In this document: positions 37,453 to 46,634 of the stretch, in pieces
How positions within the stretch are numbered: position 1 is the first letter of the stretch
How the letters are laid out: every line of letters starts with the position of its first letter
Assembly (NCBI GenBank): GCA_964637835.1
Contig: CAZWYF010000016.1
Coordinates: forward strand, 11,585-75,584
Direction: 5' to 3'
Length of the DNA stretch: 64,000 nucleotides
Source of the DNA: Glo-17 sp964637835
GTDB taxonomy: Bacteria > Krumholzibacteriota > Krumholzibacteriia > LZORAL124-64-63
Program-made: the position numbers and the translations under genes
Notes under the pieces: model-generated
What the model was told of the DNA's origin: nothing
The model's database searches: none
What the model saw: the letters and a program-made list of their open reading frames with translations, nothing else

Positions 37453-38840
37453 TGCAGCAGGCCATCGACCGTTCCGCCCACACCGGCGGGTCGTTCGCGA
37501 CGAGCGTCGTGCTGCACCTCGCGGCGCTGCTGCTGCTGGCCTTCACGGTGGGCCGTGAGGCGGCCCAGTCGCTGGTGGATAGCGAGCTCAACGAGATCGC
37601 CTACATCGAGGCGCGCTACGGCGAGGACGTGGCCGAGAAGGTCAAGCTGAAGAAGCCGGGACGACCCGGGCCGCCGGGCCCGGGCATCACCACCGATTCG
37701 GCCGTGCGCAAGCCGGCGCCCGCCGAGGTGGCATCGCCCGCGCCGGCCGAGCCCGAGCCGGCGCCGGCGCAGCTGCAACCACGCCAGGCGCCGGCGCCGG
37801 CGCCCCGCCTGCAGCCGAAGGCCCGCGAGCCCGAGCGTCCGGCGCTGGCGGCGGCGGAGACGCCGGCGGTGGCGCCAGCCCAGGCCTCGCGCAAGGAGCT
37901 GGCCCTGGCCGACCAGCAGCTCGAGGCCCGCCTGGCCCCGACGCCGTCGCGCCAGGTACTCGACGACGAGGAGCTGGCGGCCAGCCTGGCCGGCGAGCTG
38001 GCCGACCGGGCCGACGCGGCCCCGCGCGCCGCCTCGCCACGCACCCGGGAGGCCTTCCGGCCGCAGAATCCCGGCCTGCGTGATCGGGGTGGCCGCGCAC
38101 CGGTGGGCTCGGATCCCGCCGTGGCGGCGGCCGGCACCACGCGCCGTGGCCGCGGCGCCGCGGTGGCCGAGGCGCCGGCGACCCTGTCGGGCGGCGGCCT
38201 GGCCGACCGCGGTGGCGCCCGTACCCCCGCCTACGAGTCGCCGCGCGCCGCGCTCGCGCCCCAGGGCACCGCCCGCGGGGACGTCGGTGGCGGCGCCGCC
38301 GGGGTCCTCGATGCGGACGGTCCCGGCGAAGCGAGCGGCAGCAGCGGCCCCCGGTCCGGACGCAAGACCATCCTCGACTACGGCAGTGGTGGTGGCGGGG
38401 GGGGCGGCGGCCTCAGCGGCCGGCGCGGTCGCCTGGCCGAGGCGCCCACCAGCCGCGCGATCGTGGCCGAGGCCGAGGGTGACACCGAGCAGACGCAGCC
38501 CCGCGTGGCGGAGGCGGCCACCGACCTCAGCTCGCAGGACGGCGTGGGCATGACCATCAGCGGCCAGATCGCCGGCCGCAAGATCCTGCACCGGGTGGCG
38601 CCCGAGTACACCGCCCGGGCCCGCCGCGAGGGCTGGGAGGGCATGGTCGCCGTCCACTTCACCGTGCTGCCCGATGGCCGGGTCAAGGACAACGTGTACT
38701 TCGAGCAGACGTCGGTGCACCGCGACCTGAACCAGGCGGCCATGGCGGCCATCCGCGAGTTCCGCTTCGCCCCCCTGGCGGCCGACAAGTCGGCCGTGGA
38801 GCAGTGGGGCGTGATCACCATCGTCTTCCGCCTGCACTAG
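37449..38840 (+). CDS. TonB-like protein with a long disordered linker
   Basis: 463 residues. A membrane anchor lies at about 14-34 (SFATSVVLHLAALLLLAFTVG). A very long Ala/Pro/Arg/Gly-rich linker (about 65-365), which includes a run of nine Gly, should span the periplasm. The C-terminus (about 370-460) is a TonB domain: HRVAPEYTARARREGWEGM, VAVHFTVLPDGRVKDNV, REFRFAPL. The linker is several times longer than in the TonB at 17233. In the Glt/Nfs machines TonB-domain proteins such as GltJ/GltG work with TolQ/TolR-like motors. It probably links the motor to an outer-membrane partner, not necessarily for nutrient uptake. Confidence 0.85.
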   Translation: MMQQAIDRSAHTGGSFATSVVLHLAALLLLAFTVGREAAQSLVDSELNEIAYIEARYGEDVAEKVKLKKPGRPGPPGPGITTDSAVRKPAPAEVASPAPAEPEPAPAQLQPRQAPAPAPRLQPKAREPERPALAAAETPAVAPAQASRKELALADQQLEARLAPTPSRQVLDDEELAASLAGELADRADAAPRAASPRTREAFRPQNPGLRDRGGRAPVGSDPAVAAAGTTRRGRGAAVAEAPATLSGGGLADRGGARTPAYESPRAALAPQGTARGDVGGGAAGVLDADGPGEASGSSGPRSGRKTILDYGSGGGGGGGGLSGRRGRLAEAPTSRAIVAEAEGDTEQTQPRVAEAATDLSSQDGVGMTISGQIAGRKILHRVAPEYTARARREGWEGMVAVHFTVLPDGRVKDNVYFEQTSVHRDLNQAAMAAIREFRFAPLAADKSAVEQWGVITIVFRLH

Positions 38841-38853
38841 GACGGGGAGAGCC

Positions 38854-40076
38854 ATGAAGGTCTTCAAGCTCTTGTTGATGCTCATCGTGCTCCTGGCCTG
38901 CGGCCTGGCCACCGCCCAGCCCCAGGACCAGGCCACCGCCCAGGACCAGGCCACGGCCCAGGACCAGGCCACNNNNNNNNNNNNNNNNNNNNNNNNNNNN
39001 NNNNNNNNNNNNNNNNNNNNNNNNNNNNNNNNNNNNNNNNNNNNNNNNNNNNNNNNNNNNNNNNNNNNNNNNAGCCCCAGGACCAGGCCACCGCCCAGGA
39101 CCAGGCCACGGCCCAGGACCAGGCCACGGCCCAGGCCACGGCCCAGGACCAGGCCACGGCCCAGGACCAGGCCACCGCCCAGGCCACGGCCGGCGACGTG
39201 GAGACCACCGGACCGGCTCCGGACCAGCAGTGGACCGAGGACGGCGAATCCGGCGCCGCGCTGCCCGAGATGGTGGTCGAGGCCCGCAACGAGGTCCGCC
39301 AGTCCATCGAGAAGGGGAGCTTCGAGTTCCAGCTCGACGCCGCGGCGGTGGACTCGTTCTACGCCGCCATGGACGAGGAGGCGCTGGCCGTCAGCCCGGT
39401 CTCCGGCCTGCAGCCGCACCTGAACAACCTCGAGCCGCTGCGCAGCGAGCAGCCGCCCCACCCCTGGCTGCCGGAGATCCCGCGCACGCCGGTGGCCAGC
39501 TTCTACACCGAGGAGCCCGAGGGCCACCGGACCAGTCGCTGGCAGCTGGCGATCACCGACTTCCGCGGCAGCCCCTGCCGCACCTTCGAGGGCAAGGGGT
39601 CGCCGCCGGACCGGGTCCACTGGGACGGCCGCAGCGACCAGGGCGAGATGCTGCGGGTGGGCTACCCCTACAGCTACGTCTTCACCACCACGGACAAGGG
39701 GACCAACACCTACAACTACGCCGGCGAGAGCTTCCGCCTGCCGGCCCTGGACTACCGCGATCGTGGCGACCGGGTGCTCGAACTGGCCGGCGGCGAGCTG
39801 TTCCTCCGTCGCGAGAGCGAGATCACCACCGGCGGCGAGCGCTGGCTCACCCGGGCGGCCGACGAGATCCGCCGCCATCCCTATTCGCCGGTGCGCGTGG
39901 TGGTGACCGCGGAGACCGAGGACCTGGCCGCCACGCGAGCCCGGCTGGTGGCCGCCTACCTCGCCGACAGCATGATCGTCCCGCGGGAGCAGATCGAGAC
40001 CGCGGCCGTGCAGAAGCCCGACCTGCGGGCGGAGATGGACGGCACCGTCCAGGTGGTGATCGAGCACGCCGATTGA
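38854..40076 (+). CDS. Exported protein with tandem QDQATA repeats, FlgD-like and OmpA-like domains
   Basis: After collapsing the duplicated 55 bp around the 100-N run (38973-39072) the frame is continuous, 355 residues. A signal peptide (LLLMLIVLLACGLATA) is followed by QDQATA/QATA repeats, a FlgD-like Ig domain (TSRWQLAITDFRGSPCRTF, GSPPDRVHWDGRSDQG) that matches the tail of the PorV-like protein, and a C-terminal OmpA-like domain (ERWLTRAADEIRRHPYSPV, ATRARLVAAYLADSMI). The last may bind peptidoglycan. It ends the exbB-exbD-exbD-tonB operon, 13 bp after the TonB-like gene, and a strong terminator follows. Confidence 0.8.
38919..39192 (+). repeat. 18/12-bp tandem repeats coding for QDQATA and QATA
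   Basis: CAGGACCAGGCCACGGCC units with shorter CAGGCCACGGCC versions repeat in frame on both sides of an assembly gap. In-frame units of 18 and 12 bp allow slippage to change linker length without a frameshift. Confidence 0.8.
38973..39072. other. Assembly gap (100 N) in a tandem repeat, probably zero length
   Basis: The 55 bases before (38918-38972) and after (39073-39127) are the same. Removing 155 nt puts the signal peptide in frame with the downstream domains. Repeat copy number may be wrong. Confidence 0.88.
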
Positions 40077-40128
40077 TGCTGGCACCCGCCGGGCGCTGTC
40101 GCTAATTTCATCGGCGCCGGAACCCCCG

Positions 40129-40162
40129 CGACCGGACCTGCGTAGCAAGGCAGGTCCGGTCG
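40129..40162 (+). terminator. Strong terminator hairpin
   Basis: A perfect 13-bp stem (arm CGACCGGACCTGC, 40129-40141; partner 40150-40162) with an 8-nt loop, between the FlgD/OmpA-like gene and the next gene. Confidence 0.8.
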
Positions 40163-40188
40163 TCCCGCGTCCGTCAGCGAGGTCCAGC

Positions 40189-40653
40189 ATGCTCGATGTC
40201 TCCCGGCTCAACGACCACTCCCGGGCGTTCGCCCAGCGGCTCTTCCGCGAGTTCCCGGACTGGCTCTGCCACGCCCGTTTCGACCCCTACGAGGAATTCG
40301 AGAAGGAGGCCCTGCTGGTCGAGGTGCCGCGGCCGGCGGGGGACGGGCGCAACGGACTGTTCATCACCACCAGCGAGTGGGAGGTGGCCGTGGGCTTCGG
40401 CGAGAACTTCCACACGCGCTTCGGGGTGGGCGATGCCGATGGCGGCGACGACTTCCAGCAGCGGGCGGTGGCGTTCATCCGCGATTTCGTGGCGGAGCGG
40501 CTGGCGCTGATCACGGCCTTCGAGGGGGAGACCTGGCTGGGAGCCTGGACCGTGGCGGTGGGCCCGGACGGGGTGCCGCCGCAGGAGATGGAGGAGGGCG
40601 TGGTCCTGCGCGTGCGGTCGTGGAAGGGGACCTGGGATCGCGACCTGGGGTGA
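40189..40653 (+). CDS. Hypothetical cytoplasmic protein
   Basis: 154 residues, no signal peptide and no membrane segment. Rich in aromatic residues and acids; it opens with a helix (SRAFAQRLFREFPDWLCHARF) and has strands such as GRNGLFITTSEWEVAVGFG and WLGAWTVAVGPDG. I do not recognise the family. GAGG lies 7-8 bases before the ATG. It sits alone between a terminator and the lipid-kinase promoter. Confidence 0.65.
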   Translation: MLDVSRLNDHSRAFAQRLFREFPDWLCHARFDPYEEFEKEALLVEVPRPAGDGRNGLFITTSEWEVAVGFGENFHTRFGVGDADGGDDFQQRAVAFIRDFVAERLALITAFEGETWLGAWTVAVGPDGVPPQEMEEGVVLRVRSWKGTWDRDLG

Positions 40654-40660
40654 GGTCGTG

Positions 40661-40689
40661 CTGGTTTTCCGGCGCGCAGCGGTTACTAT
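40661..40689 (+). promoter_or_regulatory. Possible promoter of the lipid kinase, leaderless
   Basis: TACTAT at 40684-40689 ends 9 nt before the ATG at 40699; the hexamer 17 bp upstream, CTGGTT, is a poor -35. No Shine-Dalgarno sequence precedes the ATG. Confidence 0.4.
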
Positions 40690-40698
40690 GACCGCGCC

Positions 40699-41637
40699 AT
40701 GGCCGACTTCACCCGCGCACTCGTGATCGTCAATCCGGCCTCCGGACCGGGGTTCGCCCCGCGGTACGCCGGCCGGGTCCGGCGCGACCTCGAGCGACGG
40801 GGGCTGCAGACCGAGCGCCGGGATTCCACGGGACCGGGCGACATCCTGAGCTGGTCGCGCGACGCCGCCGCCGACGGCTTCGATCTGGTGTGCATCCTCG
40901 GCGGCGACGGCAGCCTGCACGAGGCCGTGGTCGGCCAGGTCCAGAGCGAACGGAAGGTGCCCCTGGCGCACATCGCCGGCGGGACGGCCAACGTGATCCC
41001 CCTGACCCTCGGGCTGCCCTGGTTCCCGGGCCCGGCCATCAGCGCCGTGTTCCAGGGTCGGGTGCTCGACTTCGACGTGGGCTACCTGCGCGCCCGCGAG
41101 CGGCACTTCGTGCTCATGACGGCGGTGGGGTTCCCGGCCAACGTGATCAAGGACAGCCCACGGCGCTGGAAGAACCTCTTCGGCCTGGGCACCTATCTCT
41201 GGGCCGGGGTCCGGAACCTGTTCCGCACGCAGACCGCCTTCGTCACCGTCGAGGCCGACGGCCGACGCCACCGGCGCAGGGCGAACACCGTGCTGATCAC
41301 CAACATCGGCGTGGTGCCGGATCTGCACCTGCGGGTGACCCCGGACACCGACCCCCACGACGGCCAGCTCGACGTGACCATCATCTCCAGCCGCACCGCC
41401 TGGGACGTGCTGACCATCCTCTTCCGCATGCTCACCTGGCGCAAGCCCCGCGCCCCGCGCATGAAGCACTTCAAGGCCCGCGAGGCCGTCATCGACGCCG
41501 ATCCGCCCCTGCCCGTGCAGATCGACGGCGAGATGCTCGGCACCACGCCCGTCCATGCGACCATCCTGCCGCGAGCGGTCAAGCTGGTGGTGGGACCGCG
41601 CTACCACGGCAGCGACGGCTCGTCCGCGAGCGGATAG
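40699..41637 (+). CDS. Diacylglycerol kinase family lipid kinase
   Basis: 312 residues of the DgkB/YegS/sphingosine-kinase fold. The N-terminal nucleotide domain shows VNPASGPG (residues 10-17) and the hallmark GGDGSLHEAV near 73-82, plus GGTANVIPLTLG. The C-terminal beta domain includes NIGVVPDLHL and DGEMLGTTP. It phosphorylates a lipid alcohol, such as diacylglycerol or a related head group, on the inner face of the membrane with ATP. The start ATG lacks a ribosome site and lies 9 nt after a -10 box, so it is probably translated leaderless. Substrate cannot be told from sequence. Confidence 0.9.
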   Translation: MADFTRALVIVNPASGPGFAPRYAGRVRRDLERRGLQTERRDSTGPGDILSWSRDAAADGFDLVCILGGDGSLHEAVVGQVQSERKVPLAHIAGGTANVIPLTLGLPWFPGPAISAVFQGRVLDFDVGYLRARERHFVLMTAVGFPANVIKDSPRRWKNLFGLGTYLWAGVRNLFRTQTAFVTVEADGRRHRRRANTVLITNIGVVPDLHLRVTPDTDPHDGQLDVTIISSRTAWDVLTILFRMLTWRKPRAPRMKHFKAREAVIDADPPLPVQIDGEMLGTTPVHATILPRAVKLVVGPRYHGSDGSSASG

Positions 41638-41669
41638 CCCCGCGTTCCCCCGAGCGGGCCGCTCCCCGC

Positions 41670-41731
41670 CAGCCCCCGCCACGCGACGCCGGCCCCCGCC
41701 GCGTGACCCCCAGCCCCCGCCGCGTGACGCC
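41670..41731. repeat. Three 20-21-bp imperfect tandem repeats between convergent genes
   Basis: Units starting at 41670, 41691 and 41711 share GCCCCCGCCRCGYGAC. The third reaches the stop codon of the TrmB-like gene. Confidence 0.7.
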
Positions 41732-43077
41732 TAGCTCTTCCGGCGTCGCCGGAAGATGAACTGCAGCGGCCCGGCGTCCTCGGCCCCGGCCTCGGCCTCG
41801 CCCCCGGCCTCCGCCTCGCCGCCCTCGGTCGGCGATCCGGCCGTCGATCCGGCCGTCGATCCGGACTGCGATCCCGGTCGTGGCCCGGCTCCCTCGTCGG
41901 CGCCTCCCTGGACCGCCGCCGCCCGCTCCGGAGGCGGTTCCGGCGCTGGTTCCGGCACTGGCTCCGGCGCTGGTTCCGGCACTGGCTCCGGCCCGCTCTC
42001 CGGTGAGCGCGCCGGCGCGGCCTCCGGCCGACGGGCCGCCGACCGGTCCGGTTCGGTGTGCCCCGGGATCTCGGGAGAGAAGTCGGCAGGTTCGGTGGCC
42101 GGTGCGGCGGCCTCGGAGGGCGGTGGCGCCGCTTCGGAGGGCGGTGGCGCCGCTTCGGTGGGCGGTGGCGCCGCTGCGGTGGCCGGTGCGGCGGCGGTCG
42201 CCTCGGGCGAGCGGTACGCCGGCAGGCCGGCCTCCCGCCAGCGCCGGCGCCAGGCCACCTGGCGCTGGATGAGCGCGGCCTGGTCCTCGGCCTGGCGGGC
42301 CACCAGCCGTGCGTCGGCGCCTCCGGCCACCAGCTCGAGCACGTCGTCCAGGATGAACTCGGCGCCCAGGTTGCGGTGGGCGAGGAAGGCCTCGCTGGGA
42401 TTGCGGCTCCAGTGGCCGTGGAGGAGTTGCTCCTGGTCGCCGGGGTGGGCCACCGCCTCGAGACAGCCCCGGCCGTCCACGGTCAGGCGTAGCCAGGGCC
42501 CCGGGGCGTCCGCCGCCAGGGAGGCCGGCCCCCCGTCCACGCGCACCCGGGCGCCCGGGATGTCCACTGGACCGTCGCAACGGGCGAGCACGGTGATCCC
42601 CTGCGTGGCGACCAGGTCGGCGAGGTCGTCCGCCAGCCCCTGCAGCAGTTCGGCCGCCGCATCCACCAGCACGACCCGCTCGGCCTCGCCCAGCAGCCTG
42701 CGGGCGACGTCCCGCAGCTGCCGCCGCGACTCCAGGGGATGCAGGCCCTCGTCCGCGGGCACCCGCCCGATCTTCTCGAGCATGGCCAGCGCCTCGCGTT
42801 GACGGGCCTGAAGGCGGTCGATGAGCGCCCCGGTGAAGTCCACCGGGGCCACCGGCGCGTAGACCTTCGGTCGCCGGCCACCGACGCGCACGGCGCCGGC
42901 CTTGACCATGGCGCCCAGCGTCTTGGTCATGTTGGCCGGGTCGCGGCCCATGGTCTGGGCCAGCCTGTAGGCGCTCAGCGGGCCGTCCTGGGCCTGCTCG
43001 AGCAGGGCGACGTAGATCTCGGCCTCGGTGGGGCTGAGGCCCAGTTCCTCCAGGGCAGCGCCGAGCTCTCGATCCAT
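41731..43077 (-). CDS. TrmB-like transcriptional regulator with low-complexity C-terminal tail
   Basis: 448 residues. The N-terminal winged helix (about 5-70) is of TrmB type: LGLSPTEAEIYVALLEQAQ, LSAYRLAQTMGRDPANMTKTL, GRRPKVYAPV. A helix and a PLD-like TrmB sensor domain (about 95-245, ESRRQLRDVARRLLGEAERVVLVDA) follow. From about 290 the protein is Pro/Ala/Glu/Ser-rich and ends in FIFRRRRKS. TrmB proteins sense sugars or other metabolites. GAGGAGG lies six bases before the ATG at 43077; a GTG at 43104 has none. Divergent from typA across a 22-bp inverted repeat, which may be its operator. Confidence 0.78.
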   Translation of the reverse strand: MDRELGAALEELGLSPTEAEIYVALLEQAQDGPLSAYRLAQTMGRDPANMTKTLGAMVKAGAVRVGGRRPKVYAPVAPVDFTGALIDRLQARQREALAMLEKIGRVPADEGLHPLESRRQLRDVARRLLGEAERVVLVDAAAELLQGLADDLADLVATQGITVLARCDGPVDIPGARVRVDGGPASLAADAPGPWLRLTVDGRGCLEAVAHPGDQEQLLHGHWSRNPSEAFLAHRNLGAEFILDDVLELVAGGADARLVARQAEDQAALIQRQVAWRRRWREAGLPAYRSPEATAAAPATAAAPPPTEAAPPPSEAAPPPSEAAAPATEPADFSPEIPGHTEPDRSAARRPEAAPARSPESGPEPVPEPAPEPVPEPAPEPPPERAAAVQGGADEGAGPRPGSQSGSTAGSTAGSPTEGGEAEAGGEAEAGAEDAGPLQFIFRRRRKS

Positions 43078-43156
43078 GGGCGGCCTCCTCGTCTTTGTGG
43101 TCACCAGACAACACGCCCAGACTCCCCCCCCCTCACCCCCTATGTCAACTCCCCTT

Positions 43157-43287
43157 GTGCCCCGAAGAATGTTGATGGGTGCCAGACAACGGATTCTGCC
43201 TCATCATCCATGACGTCAGTGTGATGAAATGTATATATTCCGGCCCGGGATCGGCTCGCGGGGAGCCATCAACATTCTTCGGGGCAC
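43157..43287. repeat. Perfect 22-bp inverted repeat with 87-bp spacer
   Basis: The arm at 43157-43178 (begins GTGCCCCGAAGAA) is the exact reverse complement of 43266-43287. It lies in the intergenic region between the TrmB-like gene and typA; the right arm ends 9 bp before the TTTG element of the typA promoter. The spacer is AT-richer than its surroundings. It may be a pair of operator half-arrays, a looping site, a cruciform, or the end pair of a very small mobile element. Confidence 0.9.
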
Positions 43288-43296
43288 CCTGGGAGA

Positions 43297-43327
43297 TTTG
43301 ACGGGGGCGGGCGTGGCGCTACCTTGG
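43297..43327 (+). promoter_or_regulatory. Promoter of typA, leaderless
   Basis: TTTG at 43297-43300, 19 bp, TACCTTGG at 43320-43327, one mismatch from the Bacteroidota consensus TTTG-N19-TAnnTTTG. It can also be read as TTGACG-N16-TACCTT. The ATG starts 9 nt after TACCTT and no ribosome site is present. Confidence 0.65.
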
Positions 43328-43334
43328 CGCCACC

Positions 43335-45143
<1,809 letters not shown>

Positions 45144-45205
45144 GTCCCCGCGGTGGGCGGCCCGCCGCCCTCCGCCCCGTCCGTCCCCTCCGCCGGAGGT
45201 CCCCC

Positions 45206-45514
45206 ATGGTCCTGCTCGAGTTCTCCATGTTCCCCACCGACAAGGGCGCCAGCGTCAGCGACTACGTGAAGCGCTCCCTCGAGATCATCGACCAGAGCGG
45301 TCTGCCCTACAAGCTGGGCCCCATGGGCACCTGCATCGAGGGCGAGTGGGACCAGGTCATGGCCGTGGTCACGCAGTGCTTCGAGCGCATGCGGCAGGAC
45401 AGCGATCGCATCGCGGTGAACCTCAAGGTGGACTACCGCGCCGGCGGCGGCGGCCGCCTGCAGAGCAAGGTCGACACGCTGAGGCAGAAGACCGGCCGCG
45501 ACCTGCAGACCTGA
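45206..45514 (+). CDS. MTH1187-type thiamine-binding protein
   Basis: 102 residues, the full length of the MTH1187/YkoF-like family, a small ferredoxin-like fold. It opens VLLEFSMFPTDKGASVSDYV and has YKLGPMGTCIEGEWDQVMAV, typical of the family; members bind thiamine or a related vitamin and are cytoplasmic. GGAGG lies 5 bases before the ATG. It is 62 bp after typA and probably in the same transcript. Confidence 0.88.
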   Translation: MVLLEFSMFPTDKGASVSDYVKRSLEIIDQSGLPYKLGPMGTCIEGEWDQVMAVVTQCFERMRQDSDRIAVNLKVDYRAGGGGRLQSKVDTLRQKTGRDLQT

Positions 45515-45525
45515 GCGGCGAGCCC

Positions 45526-46506
45526 ATGCGCATCGACCTGACGCCGCCGCGGTGGGCCACCCACCTGCTCAGCGACCTGGACGACTGGCAGCGCCGGCCG
45601 CGCCCGGTGGCCGACGTCGCCCCGTTCGCGGTGCCGGACGACGCCTATTTCGAGTACGCCTGGCTCGACGCCGACGGCACGCCCCGCCCCGATCCCGACA
45701 ACCCCCACCCGCCGAACAACCCGTGGTGGGAGTACGCCCGCTACCTGGCCGGGCCCCGGTACGCGCACGACCGCTGGTGGGCGGCCATCCCGCCGCAGAC
45801 CGCCCCGGCGGGCACGGTCCAGCGCCTGCGCCTGGACAGCGAGCACCTGCGCCAGCCGCGCCACGTGATCGTCTACAGCCCGGCCGGCCACGAGGGCCAG
45901 GAGCGGCCCCAGGTCTGGTTCCAGGACGGCAAGGCCTACCTCGGCTGGGGCAAGGCGCCGCAGGTCCACGACGCCCTGCTCGCCGCCGGCCAGTGCGCCC
46001 CGGCCCACCTGGTGTTCGTCCCCCCCGTCGACCGCACCCGCGAGTACCACTTCAACCCGGCCTACCGCGCCTTCATCCGCGAGGAGGCCCTCCCGCGGGT
46101 GGACGCCGTCGCCCCCTGCAACGGCCGCCGCACCGCCTGGGGCGCCAGCCTGGGCGGGCTCTGCAGCGCCGAGCTGGCCTGGCAGCATCCGCTCAGCTTC
46201 CAGACCGTCGTCTCCCAGTCCGGCGCCTTCCTCTTCTTCCCCGACCAGACCCTGCGGGACGACCCCTTCGCCGGCCGCGAGTGGTGGGCGGAGCGCGTGC
46301 GCACCGAGTCCTGGCGACCGCTGCGCTGGCAGGTGCAGACCGGGACGCTGGAGTGGCTCCACCAGGCGAACGCGAACCTCGCCGCCGTGCTGGCGCAGCG
46401 GGACCTGGAGGTCGCCTACCAGGAGCGCCCCTCGGGGCACAACTGGACCACCTGGCGCAACGGCCTGGCGGACGGCTTCCGCTTCGCCCTGCCGCCGGGT
46501 CCGTGA
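45526..46506 (+). CDS. Esterase D/Fes-type alpha/beta hydrolase
   Basis: 326 residues without a clear signal peptide. The nucleophile elbow is GASLGG with Ser208, and His305 in SGHNWTTW completes the triad; the acid is probably in the stretch near 255-290. PQVWFQDGKAYLGWGK and the RHVIVYSP strand match enterochelin-esterase-like hydrolases. Substrate could be a siderophore ester or another small ester; no siderophore gene is close. It begins 11 bp after the thiamine-binding gene. Confidence 0.85.
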   Translation: MRIDLTPPRWATHLLSDLDDWQRRPRPVADVAPFAVPDDAYFEYAWLDADGTPRPDPDNPHPPNNPWWEYARYLAGPRYAHDRWWAAIPPQTAPAGTVQRLRLDSEHLRQPRHVIVYSPAGHEGQERPQVWFQDGKAYLGWGKAPQVHDALLAAGQCAPAHLVFVPPVDRTREYHFNPAYRAFIREEALPRVDAVAPCNGRRTAWGASLGGLCSAELAWQHPLSFQTVVSQSGAFLFFPDQTLRDDPFAGREWWAERVRTESWRPLRWQVQTGTLEWLHQANANLAAVLAQRDLEVAYQERPSGHNWTTWRNGLADGFRFALPPGP

Positions 46507-46558
46507 GTCCCCTGCCGGCGAGCGGCGCAGCGTCCGGAAAATACCTCCAGACCCCGGC

Positions 46559-46589
46559 TTGACGGGCCATTTCGGGCGGCCTAGGTTTG
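46559..46589 (+). promoter_or_regulatory. Promoter of the lysine-degradation operon
   Basis: TTGACG at 46559, 17 bp, TAGGTT at 46582, extended to TAGGTTTG, a perfect TAnnTTTG element. Confidence 0.65.
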
Positions 46590-46634
46590 CCGCCTGAACC
46601 CGGTCGATCAATCGCCAGCAGAGGGGTCGTCAAC

